A stretch of 25,643 bases of DNA from an uncultured Oscillospiraceae bacterium (GCA_910587785.1 CAJUOA010000039.1:1-25643), one strand, 5' to 3'; shown: positions 1 through 6,145, counted from the first letter of the stretch. A program made the numbers and translations. Notes: generated by a model from the sequence alone, not told the origin.

Positions 1-55
1 AAATAATCTGCCATCAACTCCATTTTGGGGCTTGACTTTTTATTCGCAGGCTTTC

Positions 56-262
56 TTAGCTGGTCGTGTTGTGGACTGCCTGCGGTTCTTTCTGCACAGG
101 CGGCTCCAGACCGTAGAGCTCGTCAGTCGAGCAACACAGCAGATTAGCCAGTAGCACCATAGTCTCTCCGCGAGGGCAACTACTGCTGGTTTCCCACATC
201 GCCACAGTGGATCGACTTACTCCAATAGCCCTTGCAACATCTCTCAGCTTGCCGTGTCGCGG
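56..262 (-). pseudogene. N-terminally truncated XRE-type regulator remnant
   Basis: An open minus-strand frame runs from an in-frame stop at 263-265 down to a stop at 56-58. It encodes the recognition helix and C-terminal part of an XRE helix-turn-helix protein (RDVARAIGVSRSTVAMWE, then a tail ending in HNTTS). The first helix and any ATG/GTG/TTG start are missing, and the frame overlaps the end of the XRE gene at 244-459. Its last ~20 residues and the underlying DNA closely match the end of the intact XRE gene at 475-756, which points to local duplication followed by decay. A non-canonical start (CTG at 247) with translational coupling cannot be excluded. Confidence 0.6.
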
Positions 263-459
263 TCAGTTTGCTCAGAATTGTCGAAAAATCTTGTCCAGTC
301 AATTCCGAGCACAGCGCCGATACGTTTTGCTGTTTCTACAGACGGCATTCTTTCTCCGTTTTCAATATTGCTATATGCAGGTTGGCTCAGGCCTGCCTTT
401 CTTGCGACCTCTTGCTGAGTGAGGTTTTGACCAACCCGTATAGCTTTAAGCGATTTCAA
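244..459 (-). CDS. Small XRE-family transcriptional regulator
   Basis: A 71-residue protein that is almost entirely one lambda-repressor-like helix-turn-helix (TQQEVARKAGLSQPAYSNIE, roughly residues 14-33), followed by the usual PSVETAKRIGAVLGIDW helix pair. The start is a TTG at 459 preceded by a purine-rich GAGGGGGTGG about 8 bases upstream; no ATG fits. It begins 15 bases after the stop of the XRE gene at 475-756, so the two probably form one leftward transcript from the promoter at 781-809. DNA binding and repressor function are family knowledge. The target is unknown, perhaps the divergent 899-1963 gene. Confidence 0.8.
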   Translation of the reverse strand: MKSLKAIRVGQNLTQQEVARKAGLSQPAYSNIENGERMPSVETAKRIGAVLGIDWTRFFDNSEQTDRDTAS

Positions 460-474
460 TTACACCACCCCCTC

Positions 475-756
475 TCAACTGGTTGTGTTGTGGGCGGCCT
501 GCGGTTCTTTCTGTACGGGCTGAGTTAGACCGCATAGTTCCTCCGAAGGATTTTTGCTAACTGTGAACTTTTCGGGAGAAAAAATATCCTCAATTTTGCA
601 ATCTAACGCAGATGCAATATTCTCAGCGATGGCACGGGGAATGGTCCGGTGCCCATTTGCATACATCGAGTAGGTCGAAACTGCAATGCCAGCACTTAAC
701 GCAAGCGTCTCCTGCGTCATCCCCCTAGCTGTACGGATTCTCTCCAGATTGTTCAT
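475..756 (-). CDS. XRE-family transcriptional regulator
   Basis: A 93-residue protein with an N-terminal helix-turn-helix (MTQETLALSAGIAVSTYSMY, about residues 12-31) and a short polar tail. An upstream in-frame GTG (765) lies inside the ribosome-binding site, so the ATG at 756 is the better start: GGGAGG at 765-770 is 8 bases away. It is the first gene of a leftward unit with the XRE gene at 244-459, and is divergent from the four-domain XRE gene at 899. The promoter upstream is close to consensus and has a repeated motif in its spacer, which suggests autoregulation. The last ~20 residues match those of the broken gene at 56-262. Confidence 0.82.
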   Translation of the reverse strand: MNNLERIRTARGMTQETLALSAGIAVSTYSMYANGHRTIPRAIAENIASALDCKIEDIFSPEKFTVSKNPSEELCGLTQPVQKEPQAAHNTTS

Positions 757-780
757 GACGTTCACCTCCCTTCGACCGCT

Positions 781-809
781 ATTATATATTCACGTTTTGC
801 AAAAGTCAA
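781..809 (-). promoter_or_regulatory. Sigma-A-type promoter for the leftward XRE operon
   Basis: Read on the minus strand: -35 TTGACT (809-804), a 17-base spacer, and a perfect -10 TATAAT (786-781). The spacer contains one copy of the TTCACGTTTTGCAAAA motif, so a bound repressor would block RNA polymerase. Confidence 0.8.
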
Positions 810-888
810 TAGCTAATTTCACATTTTGCAAAAAAATGTTTTCAACCAACAAATTATGTGGTATCCTTATTTCACGAAATGCGAAATA
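789..888. promoter_or_regulatory. Three related operator-like sites in the divergent region
   Basis: TTCACGTTTTGCAAAA at 789-804, TTCACATTTTGCAAAA at 818-833 and the related TTCACGAAATGCGAAA at 871-886. The first two contain the palindrome TTTTGCAAAA. The third lies in a palindrome TATTTC-N9-GAAATA (868-888) that directly abuts the ribosome-binding site of the gene starting at 899. Repeated, partly palindromic sites between divergent XRE genes are typical repressor operators; which of the regulators binds is not known. Confidence 0.6.
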
Positions 889-898
889 GGTGGGGAAA

Positions 899-1963
899 AT
901 GGAACTAGGGACAAGGATAAAGAACTTACGCGAAGAAGCTGGATTAACACAGCTAGCTTTCGCCAAAATTCTTAATATCAATAATTCGACACTTTCACAA
1001 TACGAAAGCGGAGATCGAATCCCAAGTGATGCTACAAAAGTAAAAATTGCTGATTTTTTCGGAGTGTCACTTGATTACCTACTTGGCCGAACCGATACAA
1101 AAAATACGCCTGACATCAGAGCAAGTGGCGAGCCTGCGACAAAATTTCTGGAACAGCGAAAACTGCACAAGTACTCTCAACAACAATTAGCCAATATGCT
1201 GTTTGTGAACCAGACCGCAGTCAGCCAATGGGATCGCGGCGTTACAATCCCAAGCCCTCCAACTCTGTTGAAATTGAGCGAGATATACGGAGTGAGCACA
1301 GATTACCTCTTGGGGAAAGAGACAAAAAAAGAGCCCACCCCCGAAACTGGAGAGGGGGATTTCATGATTGGGCTCAAAAGGTTGCGTGAGGAGAGGGGCA
1401 TAGACCAAAAGGTTTTGGCCATTGATCTTAATGTTTCTCAGCCAACAATTAGTGACTGGGAGAATGGGAGGAAAACTCCTTCCGTAGAAAATTTGGTCCG
1501 CTTAGCAGATTATTTTTCAGTTCCTTTGGACTATCTTTTAGGCCGTATTGAGCTAACCGAATCTAACCTACCCCCAGAACCCTTGTCGTTAATAAATGTA
1601 TCCCCAAGTGGCAAATCCATAAATAGGATAAGAGATTTGCGAATTGCCCAATATCCTAAAATGTCACAAGAAAAATTGGGACAGATTGTTGGAGTTGGAA
1701 GAAGTACTGTCGCTATGTGGGAGTCTGGAAAAAGTGAACCTGATAATGATACGCTTATAAAACTCGCCGAAATTTTTGACGTATCAACTGATTATCTACT
1801 TGGCCGTACTGACCAAAAAGAAATGCCCGCCCCCACAGAGGAGGACGGGCAGAGTGATGCAGAGAAAGCGTTGTTAGAGATGTTCCGCCTTGTTCCAGAC
1901 AAGGACCGGGGCATGGTTACTCAGATGATTGAAGCTGCTCTAAGAAGCCAAGGATTACTTTGA
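899..1963 (+). CDS. Regulator with four tandem XRE helix-turn-helix domains
   Basis: A 354-residue protein made of four XRE domains in a row: about residues 5-63, 83-139, 156-215 and 241-302. Each closes with the same signature DYLLG(R/K), at 59-63, 135-139, 211-215 and 298-302. A helical 40-residue tail follows. ATG 899 is chosen over GTG 890 because AGGTGGGG sits directly upstream of it. Ordinary XRE regulators have one such domain, so this looks like serial fusion of single-domain genes. At residue 156 an internal ATG with GGAGAGGGGG in front (1349-1358) marks the likely old start of the third unit. The gene is divergent from two XRE genes with shared operator-like sites. Probable multi-site DNA-binding regulator of the element; targets unknown. 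Confidence 0.85.
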   Translation: MELGTRIKNLREEAGLTQLAFAKILNINNSTLSQYESGDRIPSDATKVKIADFFGVSLDYLLGRTDTKNTPDIRASGEPATKFLEQRKLHKYSQQQLANMLFVNQTAVSQWDRGVTIPSPPTLLKLSEIYGVSTDYLLGKETKKEPTPETGEGDFMIGLKRLREERGIDQKVLAIDLNVSQPTISDWENGRKTPSVENLVRLADYFSVPLDYLLGRIELTESNLPPEPLSLINVSPSGKSINRIRDLRIAQYPKMSQEKLGQIVGVGRSTVAMWESGKSEPDNDTLIKLAEIFDVSTDYLLGRTDQKEMPAPTEEDGQSDAEKALLEMFRLVPDKDRGMVTQMIEAALRSQGLL

Positions 1964-2039
1964 CAGCAACCCGGATAGCGTCCTCGGGAGCCGGAGACTT
2001 GCGGATGATTTCCAGGAGTCGTTTCTCGTAATCTTGCAT
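1917..2039 (-). CDS. 40-residue hypothetical protein
   Basis: A short acidic/amphipathic protein (starts MQDYEKRLLEIIRKSPAPED, ends in LEQLQSSE). The ATG at 2039 has AAGGAAG about 7 bases upstream, and a TATAAT with an extended TG (2095-2090) lies 50 bases further up. The 3' end overlaps the end of the four-domain XRE gene by 47 bases in antisense. The composition (a helix rich in I, L, V and K, then a polar end) and good translation signals suggest a real gene. I recall similar small proteins next to XRE genes in Clostridia elements but cannot confirm this here. Function unknown. Confidence 0.55.
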   Translation of the reverse strand: MQDYEKRLLEIIRKSPAPEDAIRVAVKVILGFLEQLQSSE

Positions 2040-2133
2040 ATCTGCTTCCTTTCCGCCCCGGCGCCGAAGCTGTGTATTTGCGCAAGTAAATTATACCACA
2101 TTTTGTCTGTCTGTGGTGAAAAATAAAAAGTGC

Positions 2134-2146
2134 GTCCAAATTGGAC
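2134..2146. promoter_or_regulatory. Palindrome GTCCAAATTGGAC upstream of the exonuclease gene
   Basis: A 13-base perfect inverted repeat just upstream of the G-run ribosome-binding site of the exonuclease gene. A sister palindrome with the same TTGGAC arm lies just past that gene (3376-3392). It could be an operator or the trace of an insertion event. Confidence 0.5.
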
Positions 2147-2165
2147 ACGCGGGGGGGGTACTTTC

Positions 2166-3359
2166 GTGAAGAAGAATTGGAAACTTCTTATTGGTATTTT
2201 ATTCTTGGCTGGTGGATTTGGAAACGTTACATCCGATATCGGAGCTGCTGCTTTTGGGATCATTGTTGGTGCTACCCTAATTTTCTGGTGGACAGATGGC
2301 CGAAAAAGGCAAAGTCATGAGGAATTGAAATATCAAGAAATCTTAGCTGAAAGGCAACAAGAAGAGCAAGCGTATCAGGAGGCCCTGGCCAAAAGGCAAC
2401 AGGAGGAGCAAGCGTATCAGGAGGCCCTGGCCAAAAGGCAACAGGAGGAACTGGCGTATCAGGAGGCCCTGGCCAAAAGGCAACAGGAGGAACTGGCGTA
2501 TCAGGAGGCCCTGACCAAAAGGCAACAGGAAGAACGGAAAAAACAGGAGATATTTGTACCGCAACAACCAGAAGGTCCCAAAAGCCAAGAGGATCAGCGG
2601 CTTCAAGAAATTTTGGCCAAAAAGAAATTAAGAGATCAGCAAATTCAAGAGGCTTTAGCGAAAAAATCGTGCGCTGAAAGCCCGTCAGCGACACAACCTG
2701 CCCTACATACTCTTCCGATAGAAATAACTGATTCGGAAGAGGATAGCGCTAAAGTATCCAAGTTAGAGTTTTGCCGAATCAAACTCAATTCGAAAAAGGC
2801 TCTTACAACTTTTGATACTTATGTAGTTTTGGACTGTGAGACCTCTGGACTTTCACCAACAACAAATGATATCATTGAGATTGCGTTGATAAAATATGTT
2901 AATGGTGAACTGGTGGATACATTCTCCACGCTGGTTGCTCCTTCGTGCCCGATTTCATCGCGTATCACAGCAATTACAGGGATAACAAATGCCGACCTGA
3001 AAAATGCTCCTCCAGCAGAGGAAGTGATACCTAACGTTTGGTCTTTCATAGAGGGATTTGTTCTTGTTGGGCACAACATTCCCTTTGATATCAAGTTTTT
3101 GAGAGAAAAATTTGCAAAAAATGGTTATACGGGGCAGTTTAACTATGTTGACACACTGCAACTCGCCCGCTCGGCATTTCCTGATTTTCCGAATCACAAA
3201 TTGGCGACTTGTATCGAAAAGCTCTCACTAAGCGACGGACAAACACATAGAGCGCTGGATGATATCATTTGTACACAGCGCCTTCTCGAAAAATGTCTCG
3301 CCGTCCTTTTGGAGCAGAAGGAACGCGAATTAGCAGAACGTCGTGCCGCTAGGGTGTAA
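2166..3359 (+). CDS. Membrane-anchored coiled-coil DEDDh 3'-5' exonuclease
   Basis: 397 residues. Residues 7-41 are hydrophobic (one or two membrane segments), followed by a long charged coiled coil (about 48-165) that includes 14-residue repeats. Residues 215-380 form a DnaQ/epsilon-type exonuclease: D223-C-E225 in the ExoI motif, D308 in NIPFD (ExoII), and H361 with D366 in THRALDD (ExoIII). All catalytic residues are present. The family removes nucleotides from DNA or RNA 3' ends using two metal ions. GTG 2166 is preferred (run of G at 2151-2158) over GTG 2130, which would place the start in a palindrome. DnaQ-like proteins are normally soluble; a membrane tether suggests action on incoming or surface-proximal DNA, which is inference. 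It stands alone between palindromes. Confidence 0.85.
   Translation: MKKNWKLLIGILFLAGGFGNVTSDIGAAAFGIIVGATLIFWWTDGRKRQSHEELKYQEILAERQQEEQAYQEALAKRQQEEQAYQEALAKRQQEELAYQEALAKRQQEELAYQEALTKRQQEERKKQEIFVPQQPEGPKSQEDQRLQEILAKKKLRDQQIQEALAKKSCAESPSATQPALHTLPIEITDSEEDSAKVSKLEFCRIKLNSKKALTTFDTYVVLDCETSGLSPTTNDIIEIALIKYVNGELVDTFSTLVAPSCPISSRITAITGITNADLKNAPPAEEVIPNVWSFIEGFVLVGHNIPFDIKFLREKFAKNGYTGQFNYVDTLQLARSAFPDFPNHKLATCIEKLSLSDGQTHRALDDIICTQRLLEKCLAVLLEQKERELAERRAARV
2349..2540 (+). repeat. 42-bp tandem repeats inside the exonuclease gene
   Basis: Four full 42-base units (2349-2390, 2391-2432, 2433-2474, 2475-2516) and a partial fifth (2517-2540), nearly identical at DNA level. Each encodes a 14-residue coiled-coil unit of the type KRQQEELAYQEALA. 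The near identity implies recent expansion or slippage, so the stalk length may vary between strains. Confidence 0.92.
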
Positions 3360-3375
3360 AATACAAAAGGGAACT

Positions 3376-3392
3376 GTGTCCAAGTTGGACAC
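3376..3392. promoter_or_regulatory. Perfect 17-bp palindrome GTGTCCAAGTTGGACAC
   Basis: An inverted repeat with 8-base arms around a central G, in the 71-base gap between the exonuclease and integrase genes. It shares the GTCCAA/TTGGAC core with the palindrome at 2134-2146. No T-tract follows, so it is not a standard terminator; operator or insertion scar are possible. Confidence 0.55.
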
Positions 3393-3430
3393 TTTCCTCT
3401 TACCTCCCACCAACCGGCCCTTGAAATACT

Positions 3431-4564
3431 ATGAAATGCAGAAAATGTAAAACTGAATTGCCGGAGGATGCCCGGTTCTGTCTGAAGTGCGGAGCAAAGC
3501 AGGATGTATCCAAAAAGCCAAAAGCCCGGGGCAACGGGCAGGGCAGCGTCTATCAGCGGCCTAATAAGACCTGGATCGCGGTCCGGACAGTAGGCTATCG
3601 GGCGGGAGAAGACGGTCAGCTCCGCCGGATCACCCGCTCCAAGTCGGGATTTCGGACAAAAAAAGAAGCCCTGGACTATCTCCCCAAAATTGAGGACCGT
3701 CAGGCGAAGAAATCCATTACGTTCCGAGCTCTCTATGACGCCTGGTATCCTACTCACCGGGCGGGGAAGTCCACCATGAACTGCTACCAGGCGGCTTTTC
3801 GTTTTTTTCAGCCGCTATGGTACCTGAAGCTCCAGGACATTGACATTGACGATCTGCAAGAATGTGTAGATGACTGCCCCAAAGGGAAGCGGACCCGGCA
3901 GAACATGAAAGCCGTCTGCGGTCTGTTGTACAAATACGCGATCCCACGCGGGCAGGCGCAGTTGAACCTGGGCCACTACCTGATCGTAGGCGAGGGTGAG
4001 ACCGGCAGCAAGGATGCACTGCCCTTGGAAGCCCTAGAACGTCTGCGGGAATTGTCCGGAACCGTGGCCGGGGCTGATTACATTGTTGCGCAGTGCTATC
4101 TGGGATTTCGTCCCACCGAGCTGCTGGCGCTCGATGTGGAGGACTACAATCCGCAGGAGCGGGCCTTTTGCGGTGGAGCAAAGACCGAAGCGGGCCGGAA
4201 CCGGATCGTCACTGTGTCTCCCAAGATCCAGCCGATCATTGATGCCTTGATCGAGGGAAAGAGCAGCGGTGCCATATTCTGTGGAGAATCCGGGAACAGG
4301 ATGAGTATTAAAAGCTATCGGAATATGTTCTACGCTGCTTTGGAGGCCGCCGGTATCGAGAATCCGATTACAGAGCAGGACGGCATCAAGCGTCGAAAAT
4401 ATACCCCGCATAGTTGCAGGCATACGTTTGCCACGTTGATGAAGGATGTCGCTGCACCTACCACAGACAAGCTCAAGCTGATTGGCCACACCAGCGATGC
4501 CCAGCTTCGCTACTACCAGGAGACGGATTTTGAGAGCCTGCGCCAAATCACAGACCGGCTGTGA
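3431..4564 (+). CDS. Tyrosine recombinase with N-terminal zinc ribbon (integrase of element 1)
   Basis: 377 residues. A zinc ribbon (C3, C6, C17, C20) is followed by an arm-type DNA-binding region (about 35-90), a SAM-like core-binding region (about 95-185) and a catalytic domain with R227, K251, H327-x2-R330, H353 and Y361 or Y362. Phage-type tyrosine recombinases integrate and excise DNA by strand exchange at att sites. The adjacent tRNA-derived repeat at 4679-4701 fits its attachment site. The ATG at 3431 lacks a clear Shine-Dalgarno sequence but is supported by the zinc-ribbon residues that follow at once. A zinc ribbon in front of an integrase is uncommon. It is clearly different from the second integrase at 11639-12847. 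Confidence 0.88.
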   Translation: MKCRKCKTELPEDARFCLKCGAKQDVSKKPKARGNGQGSVYQRPNKTWIAVRTVGYRAGEDGQLRRITRSKSGFRTKKEALDYLPKIEDRQAKKSITFRALYDAWYPTHRAGKSTMNCYQAAFRFFQPLWYLKLQDIDIDDLQECVDDCPKGKRTRQNMKAVCGLLYKYAIPRGQAQLNLGHYLIVGEGETGSKDALPLEALERLRELSGTVAGADYIVAQCYLGFRPTELLALDVEDYNPQERAFCGGAKTEAGRNRIVTVSPKIQPIIDALIEGKSSGAIFCGESGNRMSIKSYRNMFYAALEAAGIENPITEQDGIKRRKYTPHSCRHTFATLMKDVAAPTTDKLKLIGHTSDAQLRYYQETDFESLRQITDRL

Positions 4565-4633
4565 TCGGAGCGTCAGCAGTATGCTAGTAATAGCTCCAAA
4601 TTTCTCCCTGTTTTTTCATGGGAAACTGCGCAA

Positions 4634-4679
4634 AAAAGTAACCAGGAATCAACAATTTTGTTGATTCCTGGTTACTTTT
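4634..4679 (+). terminator. Strong hairpin after the element 1 integrase
   Basis: 22-base perfectly complementary arms (4634-4655 and 4658-4679) with two bases between them, ending in TTTT. It abuts the att copy. It probably terminates integrase transcription and may also stop reading from the other side. Confidence 0.85.
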
Positions 4680-4701
4680 GGTCCGAGTGACTGGATTCGA
4701 A
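4679..4701. repeat. att copy: 23-bp repeat of the tRNA-Pro 3' end
   Basis: Identical over 23 bases to 12950-12972, the 3' end (CCA, acceptor and T-arm) of the tRNA-Pro gene. The match stops sharply on both sides. It marks the junction of the two elements: right end of element 1 and left end of element 2. Confidence 0.88.
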
Positions 4702-4896
4702 TTATTAGACGCATCTGTTAAGTATTCACATCTACCATCTAAAAGTCCCTGTTTGCAAGGGGTTCAGGCTATCTGCTCCACCATCTAGCCACATTTAACA
4801 CTATCAAAAATCAACCGCTTAAGGGAAAAACAAGAGAAAACAAACCCGCCCCACAGATGCACTTAAACAAAACACACCGCTTTCCCCGTAAGGACT

Positions 4897-4932
4897 GCCT
4901 CCGAGCCATATGCTCTGGAGGCTTCCTTTTTT
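4897..4932 (+). terminator. Rho-independent terminator
   Basis: Stem GCCTCCGAG / CTC-T-GGAGGC (4897-4905 with 4913-4922, one bulge) followed by TTCCTTTTTT on the plus strand. The T-tract runs straight into the palindrome at 4929-4950. The region 4702-4896 in front of it holds no gene I can support. Confidence 0.7.
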
Positions 4933-4950
4933 GAAAGTGCATTTTCAAAA
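4929..4950. repeat. 22-bp palindrome, copy 1
   Basis: TTTTGAAAGTGCATTTTCAAAA, a near-perfect palindrome centred on TGCA. A second copy in inverted orientation (21 of 22 bases) is at 7332-7353. Both directly follow terminator hairpins. They bracket the repressor and cargo operon. Confidence 0.75.
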
Positions 4951-4961
4951 CTGCTTTTAGT

Positions 4962-5297
4962 TCATCCTTCTTTATTCTGAATTTCCAAGAGAAGATCAAT
5001 CTGTTTCATTACATAATCCTGATATACGGGCTTTAACTCATTGAATGCAGCGAAAGCCAGCTTTGCCGTCTCGTCAGATTTTTCGCAAAACATACTTCCA
5101 TCACCAGTCCTCAGCCATTTCTCACTTACATGGAACGTGAAGCAAATCAGCTTGATGATTCTATCGTTCACACGATTATACTCCAATTCAATGCCTGCGA
5201 TATAGCCGTTTGACATAGACAGTGCTTTTGCAAATTTGGCCTGAGACAGCTCTAATGCCTGCCGTACTTCTTTCACTCTCTGATTGATTGGCTCCAT
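4962..5297 (-). CDS. XRE-family repressor of element 2
   Basis: 111 residues. A helix-turn-helix at about 8-65 (LSQAKFAKALSMSNGYIAGI) includes the WLRTGDGSMF segment often seen in phage-type repressors, and a C-terminal helical region at 75-108 probably serves for dimer formation. ATG 5297 has a good GGGAGG site. It is divergent from the operon starting at 5437; its own -35 overlaps one copy of a 13-base repeat whose second copy covers the other promoter's start point. The likely role is autoregulation and silencing of the cargo operon, which is inferred from layout. Confidence 0.85.
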   Translation of the reverse strand: MEPINQRVKEVRQALELSQAKFAKALSMSNGYIAGIELEYNRVNDRIIKLICFTFHVSEKWLRTGDGSMFCEKSDETAKLAFAAFNELKPVYQDYVMKQIDLLLEIQNKEG

Positions 5298-5324
5298 TCA
5301 TCCGCCTCCCCTCTGAATGAAAGT

Positions 5325-5418
5325 ATCTTATCACAAACATGCTCACATTACAAGTAAAAAGTGTTGAATTATGGCTTGACTTACTCGCACAAAAGTGATA
5401 ATATACTCACATAACAAG
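5325..5418. promoter_or_regulatory. Divergent promoters with paired operator repeats
   Basis: Minus strand: TTGTAA (5353-5348), 17 bases, TAAGAT (5330-5325), for the repressor. Plus strand: TTGACT (5376-5381), 17 bases, TAATAT (5399-5404), for the cargo operon. Direct repeats CTCACATTACAAG (5342-5354) and CTCACATAACAAG (5406-5418) overlap the first -35 and the second start point. This is a classic arrangement for a repressor controlling both directions. Confidence 0.75.
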
Positions 5419-5436
5419 CGCAAGGGGGGGTATCAA

Positions 5437-5592
5437 ATGGACAGAGCTGTCACAGCCAATGAATTTACCGCTAAGTTCAATGAATTGAATGAACCTAACC
5501 AGCGGTACATCATTGCAATTCAACAGGCGTTGCTATATGCGCAGAAACAAGAGGAATTGGAAAAACAGAAGGGAGCTGACAAAAAGAAATGA
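5437..5592 (+). CDS. 51-residue hypothetical protein, first gene of cargo operon
   Basis: A small charged, mostly helical protein (MDRAVTANEFTAKFNELNEP at the start, Lys/Glu-rich end). ATG 5437 follows AAGGGGGGG by about 7 bases, so the upstream ATG at 5395, which lies within the promoter, is not used. Its stop overlaps the start of the next gene (ATGA at 5589-5592), implying translational coupling. The N-terminal part resembles the FxxxFxxLxxxNQ(R/K)Y segments often found in small phage/ICE proteins. Function unknown. Confidence 0.7.
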   Translation: MDRAVTANEFTAKFNELNEPNQRYIIAIQQALLYAQKQEELEKQKGADKKK

Positions 5593-6128
5593 AATGCTTC
5601 AACCATGAGGACCGCGAGGCGGTCGCGTCCTGCCAGAAATGCGGGAAAGGGCTTTGCAAGGAGTGTGCCAGCAAATACACGCCCTGCCTGTGTGACGAAT
5701 GCTTTGCCCGTATACAGCAGCAGTCGGCACAGCAAGCCCAGGCCGCAGAGGAAAATCGAAAGAGAAAGTATATAGCTTCTCTTACATATACCCGTGGAGA
5801 ATTTTTCAAGACTTGCCTTTATGGTGTGCTGCTTGCCGGGGGTCTGCTTGCGTTTACTGCAATGGGCGAAACTCCTTTTGAACAAATCTGGAAAGACTTT
5901 AAGATTATCTGGCCCTATCTTTTCTGCATCCCGTTCGGCTGGCGTGTGACTGGTGCTTTCAAGCAGAACGCGCCGTTGGTCCTCTTGAATAATACCTGGG
6001 CCATGCTCGCCTTCTACGGCGTACAGATTGCTATTGCGTTTACGCTGGGGATTCCGTGCTTCATCTATATGTTCGTAAAGATGCTCCTGGCCCAGCGCAA
6101 ACTTTCAAAAACGAAAAATAATCAGTAG
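5589..6128 (+). CDS. Membrane protein with N-terminal B-box-like zinc finger
   Basis: 179 residues. The first 40 hold a cysteine/histidine cluster (C3, H6, C15, C18, C23, C26, C33, C35, C38) of the B-box/zinc-ribbon type found in some bacterial membrane proteins. Hydrophobic stretches follow at about 74-94, 108-120 and 134-166, suggesting three membrane spans. The cytoplasmic finger may recruit another protein or nucleic acid to the membrane. It is coupled by a 4-base overlap to the gene before, and the secreted SLH protein starts 17 bases later, so all three form one operon. No enzyme motif is visible. Confidence 0.8.
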   Translation: MKCFNHEDREAVASCQKCGKGLCKECASKYTPCLCDECFARIQQQSAQQAQAAEENRKRKYIASLTYTRGEFFKTCLYGVLLAGGLLAFTAMGETPFEQIWKDFKIIWPYLFCIPFGWRVTGAFKQNAPLVLLNNTWAMLAFYGVQIAIAFTLGIPCFIYMFVKMLLAQRKLSKTKNNQ

Positions 6129-6145
6129 AGAAAGGCGGAAATTCT

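Larger units (their letters stand above)
1..4701. mobile_element. Element 1: partial integrated element (right end only)
   Basis: AT-rich block holding XRE regulators, an exonuclease and a tyrosine recombinase. It ends in a copy of the tRNA-Pro 3' end at 4679-4701. The recombinase stops 114 bases before that copy, the same layout as in the neighbouring element. The left end lies outside the window, so size and type (prophage remnant or mobilizable island) cannot be decided. No structural phage genes or conjugation genes are visible in the part shown. The boundary at 4679-4701 is seen; membership of all genes in one element is inferred. Confidence 0.6.

Noticed and set aside
2349..2516. CRISPR-like array
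   Set aside because: The 42-bp units are contiguous with no spacers and keep the reading frame of the exonuclease gene. They are coding tandem repeats.
4690..4797. tRNA-like sequence upstream of the 4679 repeat on the minus strand
   Set aside because: Only the 3' end matches a tRNA. The acceptor 5' strand and a paired anticodon arm are absent, so it is an att copy and not a gene.
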